From contig CAVTBJ010000012.1 in the NCBI GenBank assembly GCA_963732925.1, positions 682,001 through 746,000 of the forward strand: 64,000 nt of DNA, in the 5' to 3' direction. This DNA is from DASZRZ01 sp963732925. GTDB lineage: Bacteria; Acidobacteriota; Terriglobia; Terriglobales; Acidobacteriaceae. The translations under genes were made by a program, and so were the position numbers. This document shows positions 35,322 to 46,608 of this stretch, in pieces; positions within the stretch are counted from its first letter, which is position 1, and each line of letters opens with the position of its first letter. The notes beneath the pieces were generated by a model. The model worked only from the letters and a program-made list of their open reading frames with translations, did no database searches and was not told the DNA's origin.

Positions 35322-38300
35322 ATGAGCATCCCGGAGCTATGTATTCGCCGCCCCATCATGACCACTCTGGTCATGCTCTCGGTTTTGATGTTCGGCACCA
35401 TGGCTTACCGGCTGCTGCCGGTGAGCGATTTGCCGTCGGTGGAATATCCGACGATCAACGTGCGGGCCAATCTGCCCGGAGCGAGTCCGCAGACGATGGC
35501 GTCGGCAGTTGCGACTCCGCTGGAGAACCGCTTTTCCACCATTCCCGGCCTGGATTCGATGACCTCCAGCAGTTCCCTGGGCAGCACCAACATTACCCTG
35601 CAATTCTCGCTGAACCGCAGCGTAGACGCCGCGGCGCAGGACGTGCAAACCATGATCTCCTCCGCTCGTGGTTTGCCCGACAACATGCCGAGTCCCCCCT
35701 CCTATAACAAGGTGAACCCGGCCGACGCTCCTATTCTGTTTTTGAATCTTACGTCTCCCACGTTGCAGCTTTCCGACGTCAATAACTACGCGGAGACCGT
35801 GGTCGCCGAGCGCATTTCCACGCTGGACGGAGTCGCCCAGGTCAACGTTTTCGGAGAGCAGAAGTATGCCGTGCGGGTGCAGCTCGACCCCCGGATTTTG
35901 GCGGCGCAGCAGATCGGCTTCAACGAAGTCATCAGCGCCATTCAAAGCGGAAACAGCAATCTTCCCACAGGCACGATGTGGGGCGTGCACCAGGCGCTGA
36001 CCCTGCAGACGAACGGGCAGCTCGCGGATGCCTCCGGCTATCGCAACATCATCGTGGCCTACCGCAATGGAGCCCCGGTCCGGCTGGATCAGTTAGGCCG
36101 GGTCTTAGACGGCGTGGAGAACGAGCAGAGCTCGAACTGGAGTAACGGCGAGCGCTCGATTCAACTGGCCATTCAGAGGCAGCCCGGGGCCAACACGGTC
36201 GAGGTCGTCGACTCCATCATGGCGGTCCTTCCGCAGTTGCGGGAGCAGATTCCGCCAGCCATTAACCTCAGGGTGCGCTATGACCGTTCGATTCCTATCC
36301 GCGAGTCGGTGCGCGACGTAAAATTCACGCTGCTGCTGGCGCTGGTGCTGGTGATCCTGGTCATCTTCATGTTTTTGCGGAACCTTTCCGCGACCGCCAT
36401 TCCCAGCATGGCCTTGCCGCTTTCCATTGTCGGCACCTTCTCCGTGATGTACCTGCTGGGCTACTCGGTCGACAACCTGTCGCTCATGGCCCTGACGCTC
36501 TCGGTAGGCTTCGTGGTGGATGACGCCATTGTGATGCTGGAGAACATTGTCCGGCATATGGAAATGGGGGTTCCCCCCATGGAAGCGGCGCTGCAGGGCT
36601 CCGCGGAAATCGGCTTCACCATCATTTCCATGACCCTGTCGCTGGCCGCCGTATTCATCCCCGTGCTTTTCATGTCGGGGATTCTGGGACGGCTGCTGCA
36701 GGAGTTCGCGGTGACCATTGCGGTGGCGATTCTGGTGTCCGGATTCGTTTCGCTAACCCTGACGCCGATGCTGTGCAGCCGCTTCCTGAAGCCATCGCAC
36801 CACCAGTCGCATGGAATGCTGTACCGCGCTTTCGATCGCGGCTTCAATGCCCTGCAATCCATGTATCAGTGGACCCTGCAAAGAACCCTTCGCCACCGCT
36901 TCGTAACCTTCATGGTCTCGCTCGCGGTCCTCGGGATGACGGTGTGGATGTTCATGACCATTCCCAAAGGGTTTCTGCCCACCGAAGATCAAGGGTTCAT
37001 TTTTGGTTCCTTCGAGGCCGCGCAGGGCACTTCCTACGACTCCATGGTGCGTTTAACCCACGAAGTTGAGAAGGTGCTCAAGAAAGATCCCTATGTAGCG
37101 GAGTCGTTCATCCGTGTCGGCCAGGACAACAACGCCAATATGAGCCTGAAGCTCACGCCGCGCGAGCAGCGCCCGCACGCGACGCAGGTGATCCAGCAGC
37201 TTCGTCCCGCGATTAACGCTATTCCCGGCGTGCAGGCGTTTCTGAGTATTCCACCTTCGATCCGCGTCGGCGGCATCAACAGCCGCAGCCCGTATCAGTT
37301 CACGATGCAGAGCCCGAATATCTCGGAACTGTATGAGTACGCGCCCAAGCTGGAAGCGGCGATGGAGAAAATTCCCGAGCTGGAGGATGTGAATACAGAT
37401 CTGCAAATCAAGAATCCCGAGCTGCACTTGAAGATCGACCGCGACAAGGCCGCTGCTCTGGGGATCAGCAGTGAGCAGGTTCAGGACGCGCTGTATTCCT
37501 CGTTCGGTTCGCGCCAGGTTTCTACCATCTATGCTTCGACGGATGCTTACAGCGTCCTGGTGGAGCTGCTTCCGCAGTTTCAGCGCGATCCCGCGGCGCT
37601 CTCGATGATGTACCTGCGCAGCAATTCCGGGCAACTGGTGCCGCTTACGGAAGTGGCGTCCGAGACGTACTCTGTGGGTCCGGTTTCGCTGCAGCACGTG
37701 GGGCAAATGCCGGCGGTGACGCTCTCGTTCAACATCAAGCCTGGCTATTCCATCGGCCAAGCAGTGGATTCGGTGAATAAGGTCGCCCTGCAACTGCTTC
37801 CTTCCACCATTTCCACCAGCTTCCAGGGTACGGCCCAGCTGTTCCAGTCCTCGCTGTCCGGACTGGGTGTGCTGCTGATCATGTCGATCCTGGTGATTTA
37901 CGTGGTGCTGGGAATTCTGTACGAGAGTTTCATTCACCCCGTCACGATTCTTTCCGGCTTGCCTTCGGCGGGCTTTGGCGCCCTGGTGACGCTCGAATTC
38001 TTCCACATGGACCTGAACCTCTACGCCTTCGTGGGGATCATCATGCTGGTCGGGATCGTGAAGAAGAACGCCATCATGATGATTGACTTTGCCCTCGACG
38101 CGCAGCGCAATTCTGCCAAGATGCCGTCGGAGGCGATCTATCAGGGCGCGCTGGTCCGCTTCCGCCCGATCATGATGACGTCCATGGCAGCCCTGGTAGG
38201 CACGCTGCCGATCGCGCTGGGATACGGCGCCGGTGGCGAGTCCCGGCAGCCGCTGGGCCTGGCTGTCGTAGGCGGACTGCTGTTCTCCCAGCTTCTTACG

Positions 38301-38438
38301 CTGTACATCACGCCCGTGTATTACGTCTATCTGGAGGCGGCGCAGACGTGGTTCAATACGCATCTGCGGTTCCGCGGCCGTCGCCGGCGCTCCGCGTTCG
38401 AACCCGAGCAGGCCCTGGCAGCCGAGCATCACGACTAG
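35322..38438 (+). CDS. mdtB: RND multidrug efflux permease (MdtB/MdtC type)
   Basis: The 1038-residue protein is a complete hydrophobe/amphiphile efflux RND permease. The N-terminus is 'MSIPELCIRRPIMTTLVML', followed by the first porter loop ('PTINVRANLPGASPQTMA'). Transmembrane helix 4 carries the proton-relay Asp pair in 'LSVGFVVDDAIVMLENI', and helices 10-12 carry 'GIVKKNAIMMIDFAL' and 'RFRPIMMTSMAALVGTLP'. It works with the adaptor just upstream and an outer membrane channel not encoded here. No TolC-like gene follows; the operon ends at a terminator. The substrate is unknown. Confidence 0.94.
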   Translation: MSIPELCIRRPIMTTLVMLSVLMFGTMAYRLLPVSDLPSVEYPTINVRANLPGASPQTMASAVATPLENRFSTIPGLDSMTSSSSLGSTNITLQFSLNRSVDAAAQDVQTMISSARGLPDNMPSPPSYNKVNPADAPILFLNLTSPTLQLSDVNNYAETVVAERISTLDGVAQVNVFGEQKYAVRVQLDPRILAAQQIGFNEVISAIQSGNSNLPTGTMWGVHQALTLQTNGQLADASGYRNIIVAYRNGAPVRLDQLGRVLDGVENEQSSNWSNGERSIQLAIQRQPGANTVEVVDSIMAVLPQLREQIPPAINLRVRYDRSIPIRESVRDVKFTLLLALVLVILVIFMFLRNLSATAIPSMALPLSIVGTFSVMYLLGYSVDNLSLMALTLSVGFVVDDAIVMLENIVRHMEMGVPPMEAALQGSAEIGFTIISMTLSLAAVFIPVLFMSGILGRLLQEFAVTIAVAILVSGFVSLTLTPMLCSRFLKPSHHQSHGMLYRAFDRGFNALQSMYQWTLQRTLRHRFVTFMVSLAVLGMTVWMFMTIPKGFLPTEDQGFIFGSFEAAQGTSYDSMVRLTHEVEKVLKKDPYVAESFIRVGQDNNANMSLKLTPREQRPHATQVIQQLRPAINAIPGVQAFLSIPPSIRVGGINSRSPYQFTMQSPNISELYEYAPKLEAAMEKIPELEDVNTDLQIKNPELHLKIDRDKAAALGISSEQVQDALYSSFGSRQVSTIYASTDAYSVLVELLPQFQRDPAALSMMYLRSNSGQLVPLTEVASETYSVGPVSLQHVGQMPAVTLSFNIKPGYSIGQAVDSVNKVALQLLPSTISTSFQGTAQLFQSSLSGLGVLLIMSILVIYVVLGILYESFIHPVTILSGLPSAGFGALVTLEFFHMDLNLYAFVGIIMLVGIVKKNAIMMIDFALDAQRNSAKMPSEAIYQGALVRFRPIMMTSMAALVGTLPIALGYGAGGESRQPLGLAVVGGLLFSQLLTLYITPVYYVYLEAAQTWFNTHLRFRGRRRRSAFEPEQALAAEHHD

Positions 38439-38463
38439 GCAGCCATGGAATTGATTCGCATAG

Positions 38464-38487
38464 AGCCCGGCCCAGGCCGGGCTTTTC
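38464..38487 (+). terminator. Intrinsic terminator of the efflux operon
   Basis: A 9-bp perfect stem, agcccggcc (38464-38472) with ggccgggct (38475-38483), is followed by a T run (tttt, then cgttt). It lies 25 bases after the permease stop. Confidence 0.85.
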
Positions 38488-38691
38488 GTTTCTGCCCTGA
38501 TCCTCTGATCCTCGGCGCGGCCGAGAGCCATGTCCTCTTCGAAAACAGGGTGGCCCGGCCGCGACCGGCCTTAATCTGAGAGCAGCACGCCCTGCTTTTC
38601 GCGCATCCCATGAAGAACGGATACAGCTCAGAGCTGACAAGCGGTGAACGCCCGGCCGGAGAGGCCTGGCAGAAAGCAGGGGATCAAGCTG

Positions 38692-38907
38692 ATGAAAGCG
38701 ATTTTTTGGGTCGGATTGGTGGCGCTGGTCCTGGGAGTGGCGTCTCTATTTGTGCCCGTTCCCAACCGGGAGCACCACGGGGTGAAGGTTGGAAGCGCGG
38801 AGGTGGGAATTGAGACGCAGCACTCTTCCAAGGTCTCTCCCATCATATCGGTGGTGCTCATCGGCGCCGGGGCGGTGATGATGCTGGCAGGAACAAAACG
38901 CTCCTGA
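38692..38907 (+). CDS. Small two-helix membrane protein (DUF3185-like)
   Basis: The 71-residue protein starts at the ATG at 38692; a longer frame from 38644 lacks support. It has two transmembrane helices ('AIFWVGLVALVLGVASLFV' and 'SPIISVVLIGAGAVMMLAG') joined by a short charged loop with 'GVKVGSAEVGIETQ'. This layout resembles DUF3185 proteins, whose function is not known. It ends before a strong terminator shared with the convergent protease gene. Confidence 0.72.
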   Translation: MKAIFWVGLVALVLGVASLFVPVPNREHHGVKVGSAEVGIETQHSSKVSPIISVVLIGAGAVMMLAGTKRS

Positions 38908-38972
38908 CATAAGTGGAGCTTCCCCGGCTGCAATTGGTTCGAGCATCGGGAACTGGGAAGTCAGGACAAAAC

Positions 38973-39001
38973 AAAGCCCGCCGGAATGCCGGCGGGCTTT
39001 T
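38973..39001. terminator. Bidirectional terminator
   Basis: A 12-bp perfect stem (aaagcccgccgg at 38973-38984 with 38989-39000) has a four-base loop, an A run on the left and a T run on the right. It lies between the convergent small membrane protein and the S41 protease and should stop both. Confidence 0.88.
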
Positions 39002-39032
39002 CATTTCTAAGACGGCTCTCAGACGGCCGGGT

Positions 39033-40643
39033 CTAGCGGGCGCTGTTGTTGACGGCGGTGTTGCGAGCAACGCCACGCTCGGCGATGATTTTCTTGGCAT
39101 TGTCCGCGAGCGCCTTGGCTTGGGGAAGCAGTTCCAGGGCCCTTGCCACCTCAGGATCGTTTTCTTTCTGCACCTTCAGCCCTTCCTGTTGTCCCGCGCT
39201 GTCGATTACCACCTCGATCTTAATGTTGTCCTTTACCCAGTCTTCCACCTGCGAGATCTCGGCTTCCGTCCAGGGAATCTTCTGCTCGGTGAGGAAAGAG
39301 CGGAAGGCCTGCAGGACTTCGGGGGTTACCTGGAAGTCCTTGGTAATCTTCTCGTCGGTGGTGTAGTGCTTAGCAAAGTTAAAGAACGCGTAGTGCTGCA
39401 ACAGGCGATCCTGGAAAGCGTTGGTCTTCTCGGCAGGAATCTTGACGTCGGGCGTGATGCCGCCGCCGCCGTACACCGGGCGACCGCTGTCGGTCATTTT
39501 GACCTCGCGGTTGGCGGTATTCTCGTCCGCGTTGCGGTTGTAATAGTAGTCGTACAGCGAAATATGGGAATAATCACGTTGGATCAGGCGCCCGCTCGGG
39601 GTGTAGTACTTGGCTGTGGTCAGTGCCAGCCCCGTATCTTCGGAGAGCGGATAGACCGTCTGCACCAGGCCCTTGCCGAACGTGTTCTGGCCAGCAATCA
39701 GCCCGCGGTCGTGGTCCTGAATGGCTCCGGAGACGATCTCGGCTGCCGAGGCGGTTCCGCGGTTGACCAGCACCACGATGGGATAATCATGGCCGCCGTC
39801 GCCGTGGGCCGCGCGGTAGACCTTCTCCGGCGAGGAGCGGCCGTGGTGGGAGACGATGACAGAGCCTTTTTTGAGGAATTTGTCGGCCACGCCCACGCCT
39901 TCGCTCAAGAGGCCGCCGGGGTTGTCGCGAAGATCGAGAATCAGGCCGTGGATGTTTCCGAACTCGTCAAGAGCCTGCTGGACTTCCTGGTCGGTGGTTT
40001 CCTGGAATCCGGAAATGTGCATGTATCCCACGCCCGGACGGATCAGGAAATGGAGATCGACGCTGTAGCGGGGAATTTCGTCGCGAGTTACGGTGAAATC
40101 CAGGGGCTTCGGCGAACCCTCCCGCGAGATCGTGATGCGCACCTGAGTCCCTTTGGGCCCCTTCAGCAGGTCGGCTACTTCACTGGTGCTCAGGTTATCG
40201 GTGGGTTTGCCGTCCACTGCCACGATGATGTCACCTGGGTGGATTCCCGCCCGATAGGCCGGCGTGCCCACGAATGGGGCAATGACGATCACTTTGTTAT
40301 TGCGCGGCCCCACCTGCATGCCCACGCCGTAGTACTTACCGCGCTGTTCTTCGCGAAGCTGAGAGTAGGCCTTGGGATCGAAGAAATTGGAGTGGGGGTC
40401 AAGAACCCGCAGCATTCCTGGAATGGCGCCGTTGTAAATGGCTTTGTCGGGATCTACCGGCTCCGCGTAATTCTGCTGCACGAGCTCGTAGACCTGGGTG
40501 AAGGTTTTCAGGCTGTCATGGACGTCCGAGTCGGCCGAAGGCGGGCTCATACCGATGCGCTGTCCAAAGAGCGCCCCCAGGCAGCCAAAAGCGAAGATTA
40601 CAAAGACGACAAAAAATAGGGAGCGTCGCGAACCAGGAACCAT
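39033..40643 (-). CDS. ctpA: C-terminal processing peptidase, S41 family
   Basis: The 536-residue protein has one N-terminal membrane or signal helix ('LFFVVFVIFAFGCLGALF'), a PDZ domain (about 105-185, 'GIHPGDIIVAVDGKP') and an S41 protease domain. The catalytic Ser299 is in 'NRGTASAAEIVSGA' and Lys324 is in 'QNTFGKGLVQ'. A C-terminal helical tail of about 130 residues ('AFFNFAKHYTTDEKITKDFQ') follows, longer than in plant CtpA but usual for Acidobacteriota-like forms. It cuts C-terminal tails of envelope proteins in the periplasm. It is a single gene. Confidence 0.94.
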   Translation of the reverse strand: MVPGSRRSLFFVVFVIFAFGCLGALFGQRIGMSPPSADSDVHDSLKTFTQVYELVQQNYAEPVDPDKAIYNGAIPGMLRVLDPHSNFFDPKAYSQLREEQRGKYYGVGMQVGPRNNKVIVIAPFVGTPAYRAGIHPGDIIVAVDGKPTDNLSTSEVADLLKGPKGTQVRITISREGSPKPLDFTVTRDEIPRYSVDLHFLIRPGVGYMHISGFQETTDQEVQQALDEFGNIHGLILDLRDNPGGLLSEGVGVADKFLKKGSVIVSHHGRSSPEKVYRAAHGDGGHDYPIVVLVNRGTASAAEIVSGAIQDHDRGLIAGQNTFGKGLVQTVYPLSEDTGLALTTAKYYTPSGRLIQRDYSHISLYDYYYNRNADENTANREVKMTDSGRPVYGGGGITPDVKIPAEKTNAFQDRLLQHYAFFNFAKHYTTDEKITKDFQVTPEVLQAFRSFLTEQKIPWTEAEISQVEDWVKDNIKIEVVIDSAGQQEGLKVQKENDPEVARALELLPQAKALADNAKKIIAERGVARNTAVNNSAR

Positions 40644-41041
40644 CGTTTCATTCCTTAATCTGGGAGCAGGTCCTTTGCAAACCCATCCGGCCTAACCTGA
40701 GTATAACATGCAATTTCGGGCCTCAAGTGCCCGGCCGGGGTCACTTCCGGGGGTTACCGCTCCTCTTCTCTTTTTCGGGCAGTGACGTCGGGGCAGTGAC
40801 TTTGGTGCTTCTGCCAGGACCCTTTTTCGCCAAAAACCGGCTCCGTCTTGAGATGCTCCGTCCGCCTGCAACGGTTCGCAAAATTCCGCCCCTTGGCCCC
40901 ATGGTTGCGACCCATGCACCGCGAAGGCCCTCCCGCCGGAAGCAGTGAGAAGCCGCCCAATCGAAGCAGGCAGGGTTCCCGCGTGCTGGTTGAAATCGGC
41001 GGATGACAGAAACCCGGGCAGTGTTCGAAAAAGAGTGAAAC
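40644..41041. other. Intergenic stretch without a supported gene
   Basis: About 400 bases between ctpA (start at 40643) and the lon terminator. The part nearest ctpA should hold its promoter; a tataac-like hexamer is at about 40701-40706. Short open frames on both strands (60-120 codons) overlap each other, lack ribosome sites and show no domain. I see no RNA gene. Confidence 0.4.
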
Positions 41042-41077
41042 AAAAAGCGTAAAGACCGGTCGGGGCACGACCGGTCT
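41042..41077 (-). terminator. Intrinsic terminator of lon
   Basis: Read on the minus strand, a 10-bp perfect stem (agaccggtcg with cgaccggtct, five-base loop) is followed by tttacgcttttt. It lies about 20 bases after the lon stop. Confidence 0.82.
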
Positions 41078-41096
41078 CGCTTGACCGATTTCCTGC

Positions 41097-43502
<2,406 letters not shown>

Positions 43503-43924
43503 CGGACCTGCTTTCCTGTTTCCGAAGTTGGCTGCAACCGAATCCTGCCGGCTGCTCTCTGCTTTGGGCCGCACGGTCAGAGTGGGGGCGGCTCCGAAAA
43601 GCCCGCGCATCCAGACGACTCTCCCTGGGGGCGAACTCTTTTCATTATAAATGCTGAAAACCCGGTGAGCGCAATCTGGCGGGCGGCCAGGGCATTCTTT
43701 TCGTAATGGTTACAAAGGTGATCCGCTGGGACTGAGCCTTGCTTGGACTTTGGAGAGTATGCCTCCTGCCGGGTGACAGAGGGACGGATGGGATGCTGTT
43801 ACCATGAAAGTGGCGAATCGCGCCGGGGGCTGCGTTGTCCACGCACGACTCAAAAGAGCAAATCTGTACTCGCGCCTTGGTTTCACAATCCATTCACATA
43901 CGTGGATTAGCATTGGCGGCGTAA

Positions 43925-46081
43925 ATGGCACGGATCGCTCTGGACCATCCGAACTATTACCTGAATCGCGAAGCCGCTTCCCTGGCGTTCAACCGGCGAG
44001 TGCTGGAAGAAGCCCAGGATGAGCGTAATCCTTTGCTGGAGCGGGTTCGCTTCCTGTCCATCAGCGCGAGCATCCTCGATGAATTCTTCGAAGTGCGCGT
44101 GGCCGCACTGCTGCAGCGCATGGAAGACGGGCTGACGGACGCCAGCCCCGATGGCCTGTCTCCCCCTCAGGAAGCCCAACTCATCGATGAGCAAAGCCAC
44201 GATCTCATGGCTGACCAGTACCGCTGCTGGAACGAACAGTTGCGTTCCGGCCTGGCGGAGCAGGGCATTCGCGTCCTGGGGCTGGACGAGGTGGAGGCGG
44301 AGGCGCGCGGCTTTCTCAACGTGTACCGCAAGCGCGAACTGGATCCGCTGCTGACTCCCGTGACGGTGGACCCGGCGCATCCTTTTCCCCGAGTCATCAA
44401 CAAGGCGCTTTGCCTGGGACTGCTGCTGCGCCGGCGGCGGCGGGCTTCCGGAACTTACATGGGAGTGGTTACGGTTCCGCGCGTGCTGCCGCGACTCATC
44501 CGCCTGCCCGCCAAAAGCGGCACAGACGATTATGTCTTCCTGGCCGACCTGGTGGCTGCGCATGCCGCGCAGATGTATCGCGGATACGAGATCCTGTCGG
44601 CAGCGCCCTTCCGCATCACCCGCAACAGCAACTTATACCTGCAGGAAGAGGAATCGCGCAGCCTGCTGGAGGCAATCCGCACCGAACTGCACAACCGCCG
44701 CCGGGGGGACGCGGTGCGCCTGGAAATCGAATCGGGAGCCAGTCACGAGATCGTCGACCGGCTGCAGAGCACATTCGGGTTGCGCGACTGGCAGGTTTTT
44801 CACACTCCGGGCCCGGTCAGTCTGCTGCGCCTGGGAGCCATCTACGACCAGATCGACCGGCCCGACCTTAAGTTCCGATCGTTTACGCCGCGCGAACTGC
44901 ACCTCACGAACAAATCGACGGACCTGTTCGAAGAGCTGCGGCGGCGCGACATCCTGCTCCATCACCCCTACGATTCCTATGATTCGGTAGTCTCGTTTAT
45001 TGAATCAGCGGCCAGCGATCCGCGCGTCATGTCGATCAAGCAGACGCTCTATCGCACCAGCAACGAGTCCCCGATTGTGCATGCCCTGGTGGAGGCGGCG
45101 ACCCAGAAGGAAGTTACGGTGGTGGTGGAGGTGAAGGCGCGCTTCGACGAGGCCTCCAACATCCGCTGGGCGCGGGAGTTGCAGAATGCCGGAGTGCAGG
45201 TTTTTCACGGCCTGGTGGGACTGAAGACCCACTGCAAAATGGCGCTGCTGGTGCGCAAAGACCCGGACGGGGTCATCCGCCAGTATCTGCATCTGGGGAC
45301 GGGGAACTACAATTCGGTGACCGCGGCACTCTATACCGACCTGAGTATGTTAACCAGCAGCGAGGACCTGACCTCGGCCGCGCACTCGCTGTTCAACTTT
45401 CTGACCGCCTATGCCGAACAACCTACCTACGAGCCGCTGCTGGTTGCGCCTCTGGACCTGGCGCAGAAGACCCTGGCCCTCATCGCCCGCGAAGCGGAGC
45501 ACGCCCGCCAGGGGCGTCCCGCCCGCATCATCGCCAAAATGAATGCCCTGCTGGAGCCCAGCATCATCCAGGAGTTGTACCGGGCCTCGCAGGCGGGGGT
45601 GGAGATCGATCTGATTGTGCGCGGCATGTGCGCCCTGCGTCCAGGGGTGCGAGGTGTGAGCTCGCGTATTCGGGTGCGCAGCATCGTGGGCAGGTTCCTG
45701 GAGCATACTCGCATCTTCAGTTTCGGCAATGGGGGAGCCGAAGAGATCTACCTGGGAAGCGCGGACTGGATGCCTCGAAATCTCTACGAGCGCGTAGAAC
45801 TGCTGTTTCCGGTGCGCGACCCCATTCTGCGGCAGCGGTTGCGGGATGAGATACTGGCAGCTTATCTGGCGGATACCGCCAAGACGCGTGTCTTGCGGCC
45901 GGATGGCAGCTATGAACGCGTGGAACGTCCCGGAGTACGCTCGTTTTCGGCGCAGGACTTTCTGGTCGAAGTGGCCGAAGGCAGGCAGACTGTGGACAGC
46001 ATTCCCCGCGCGTCCGCTCACAAATCGCGCGCGCGCGGGCTTGCCGTGTCACGTTCCCGCGCGCATGAGGGAAAGATATGA
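43925..46081 (+). CDS. ppk1: Polyphosphate kinase 1
   Basis: The 718-residue protein is a complete PPK1: N domain ('YYLNREAASLAFNRRVLEEA'), head domain, and two phospholipase D-like C domains. The phosphorylated histidine corresponds to His436 in 'GLKTHCKMALLVRK', and the second conserved His594 is in 'FLEHTRIFSFGNGG'. ATP-site residues in 'IKQTLYRTS' and 'ARFDEASNIRWAR' are also present. It reversibly makes polyphosphate from ATP. Its last bases overlap sixA by four (atga), so translation of the two is coupled. The C-terminal 30 residues are Arg/Ser-rich and not conserved. Confidence 0.95.
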   Translation: MARIALDHPNYYLNREAASLAFNRRVLEEAQDERNPLLERVRFLSISASILDEFFEVRVAALLQRMEDGLTDASPDGLSPPQEAQLIDEQSHDLMADQYRCWNEQLRSGLAEQGIRVLGLDEVEAEARGFLNVYRKRELDPLLTPVTVDPAHPFPRVINKALCLGLLLRRRRRASGTYMGVVTVPRVLPRLIRLPAKSGTDDYVFLADLVAAHAAQMYRGYEILSAAPFRITRNSNLYLQEEESRSLLEAIRTELHNRRRGDAVRLEIESGASHEIVDRLQSTFGLRDWQVFHTPGPVSLLRLGAIYDQIDRPDLKFRSFTPRELHLTNKSTDLFEELRRRDILLHHPYDSYDSVVSFIESAASDPRVMSIKQTLYRTSNESPIVHALVEAATQKEVTVVVEVKARFDEASNIRWARELQNAGVQVFHGLVGLKTHCKMALLVRKDPDGVIRQYLHLGTGNYNSVTAALYTDLSMLTSSEDLTSAAHSLFNFLTAYAEQPTYEPLLVAPLDLAQKTLALIAREAEHARQGRPARIIAKMNALLEPSIIQELYRASQAGVEIDLIVRGMCALRPGVRGVSSRIRVRSIVGRFLEHTRIFSFGNGGAEEIYLGSADWMPRNLYERVELLFPVRDPILRQRLRDEILAAYLADTAKTRVLRPDGSYERVERPGVRSFSAQDFLVEVAEGRQTVDSIPRASAHKSRARGLAVSRSRAHEGKI

Positions 46082-46608
46082 TCGTGTACTTTCTGCGCCA
46101 CGCCAATGCCGGGAACAAGCGCGCCAATGCGGCGCTGGATGAAAAGCGTCCCCTCGATGCCGAGGGAATTGCCCAGTGCCGCTATGTGGGCAGGGCGCTG
46201 GCGGCACTGAATGCGCAGGTAGAAGTCGTGATTTCCAGTCCGCTCAAGCGGGCCTCGCAAACCGCCGCCATGGTGAGCAACGAGATGGGCCATGAGGGCA
46301 AGCTGCAGTTCGATGCCGCCCTGCGTCCCGACGCCCAGTTTGAAGCCTTCCGCGACCTGCTCGACCGCCACCGCAAGGAAGAAGCCATCATGGTCGTTGG
46401 CCACAATCCCACCATGAGCCATTTTCTGAGCCTGCTGGTCACGGGCGGAACCAGCCGCGCTTCCGTGGAGATGAAAAAGGGCGGGGTCGCCAAGTTGGAC
46501 ATCGGTCCGCGACGGGCGGTGCTGAAGTGGTCGCTTACACCCAAGGTGGTGCGGGCGGTTTACGAAAGCATCGGAACCAAATCCCTGCCGAAAACTTCGC
46601 GGAAGTAG
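46078..46608 (+). CDS. sixA: SixA-type phosphohistidine phosphatase
   Basis: The 176-residue protein is a histidine phosphatase of the SixA branch: 'MIVYFLRHANAG' carries the RH motif (His8), 'VISSPLKRASQTA' the substrate Arg, and 'MVVGHNPTMSHFL' the second catalytic His. SixA removes phosphate from phosphohistidine proteins such as HPt domains. It overlaps the ppk1 stop, so the partner may be linked to polyphosphate turnover; that is inference. Its last 49 bases overlap the 3' end of the convergent ppx gene. Confidence 0.9.
   Translation: MIVYFLRHANAGNKRANAALDEKRPLDAEGIAQCRYVGRALAALNAQVEVVISSPLKRASQTAAMVSNEMGHEGKLQFDAALRPDAQFEAFRDLLDRHRKEEAIMVVGHNPTMSHFLSLLVTGGTSRASVEMKKGGVAKLDIGPRRAVLKWSLTPKVVRAVYESIGTKSLPKTSRK

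Noticed and set aside
38913..40619. Open frame of 568 codons on the plus strand
   Set aside because: It lies fully antisense to the S41 protease, whose catalytic motifs are clear.
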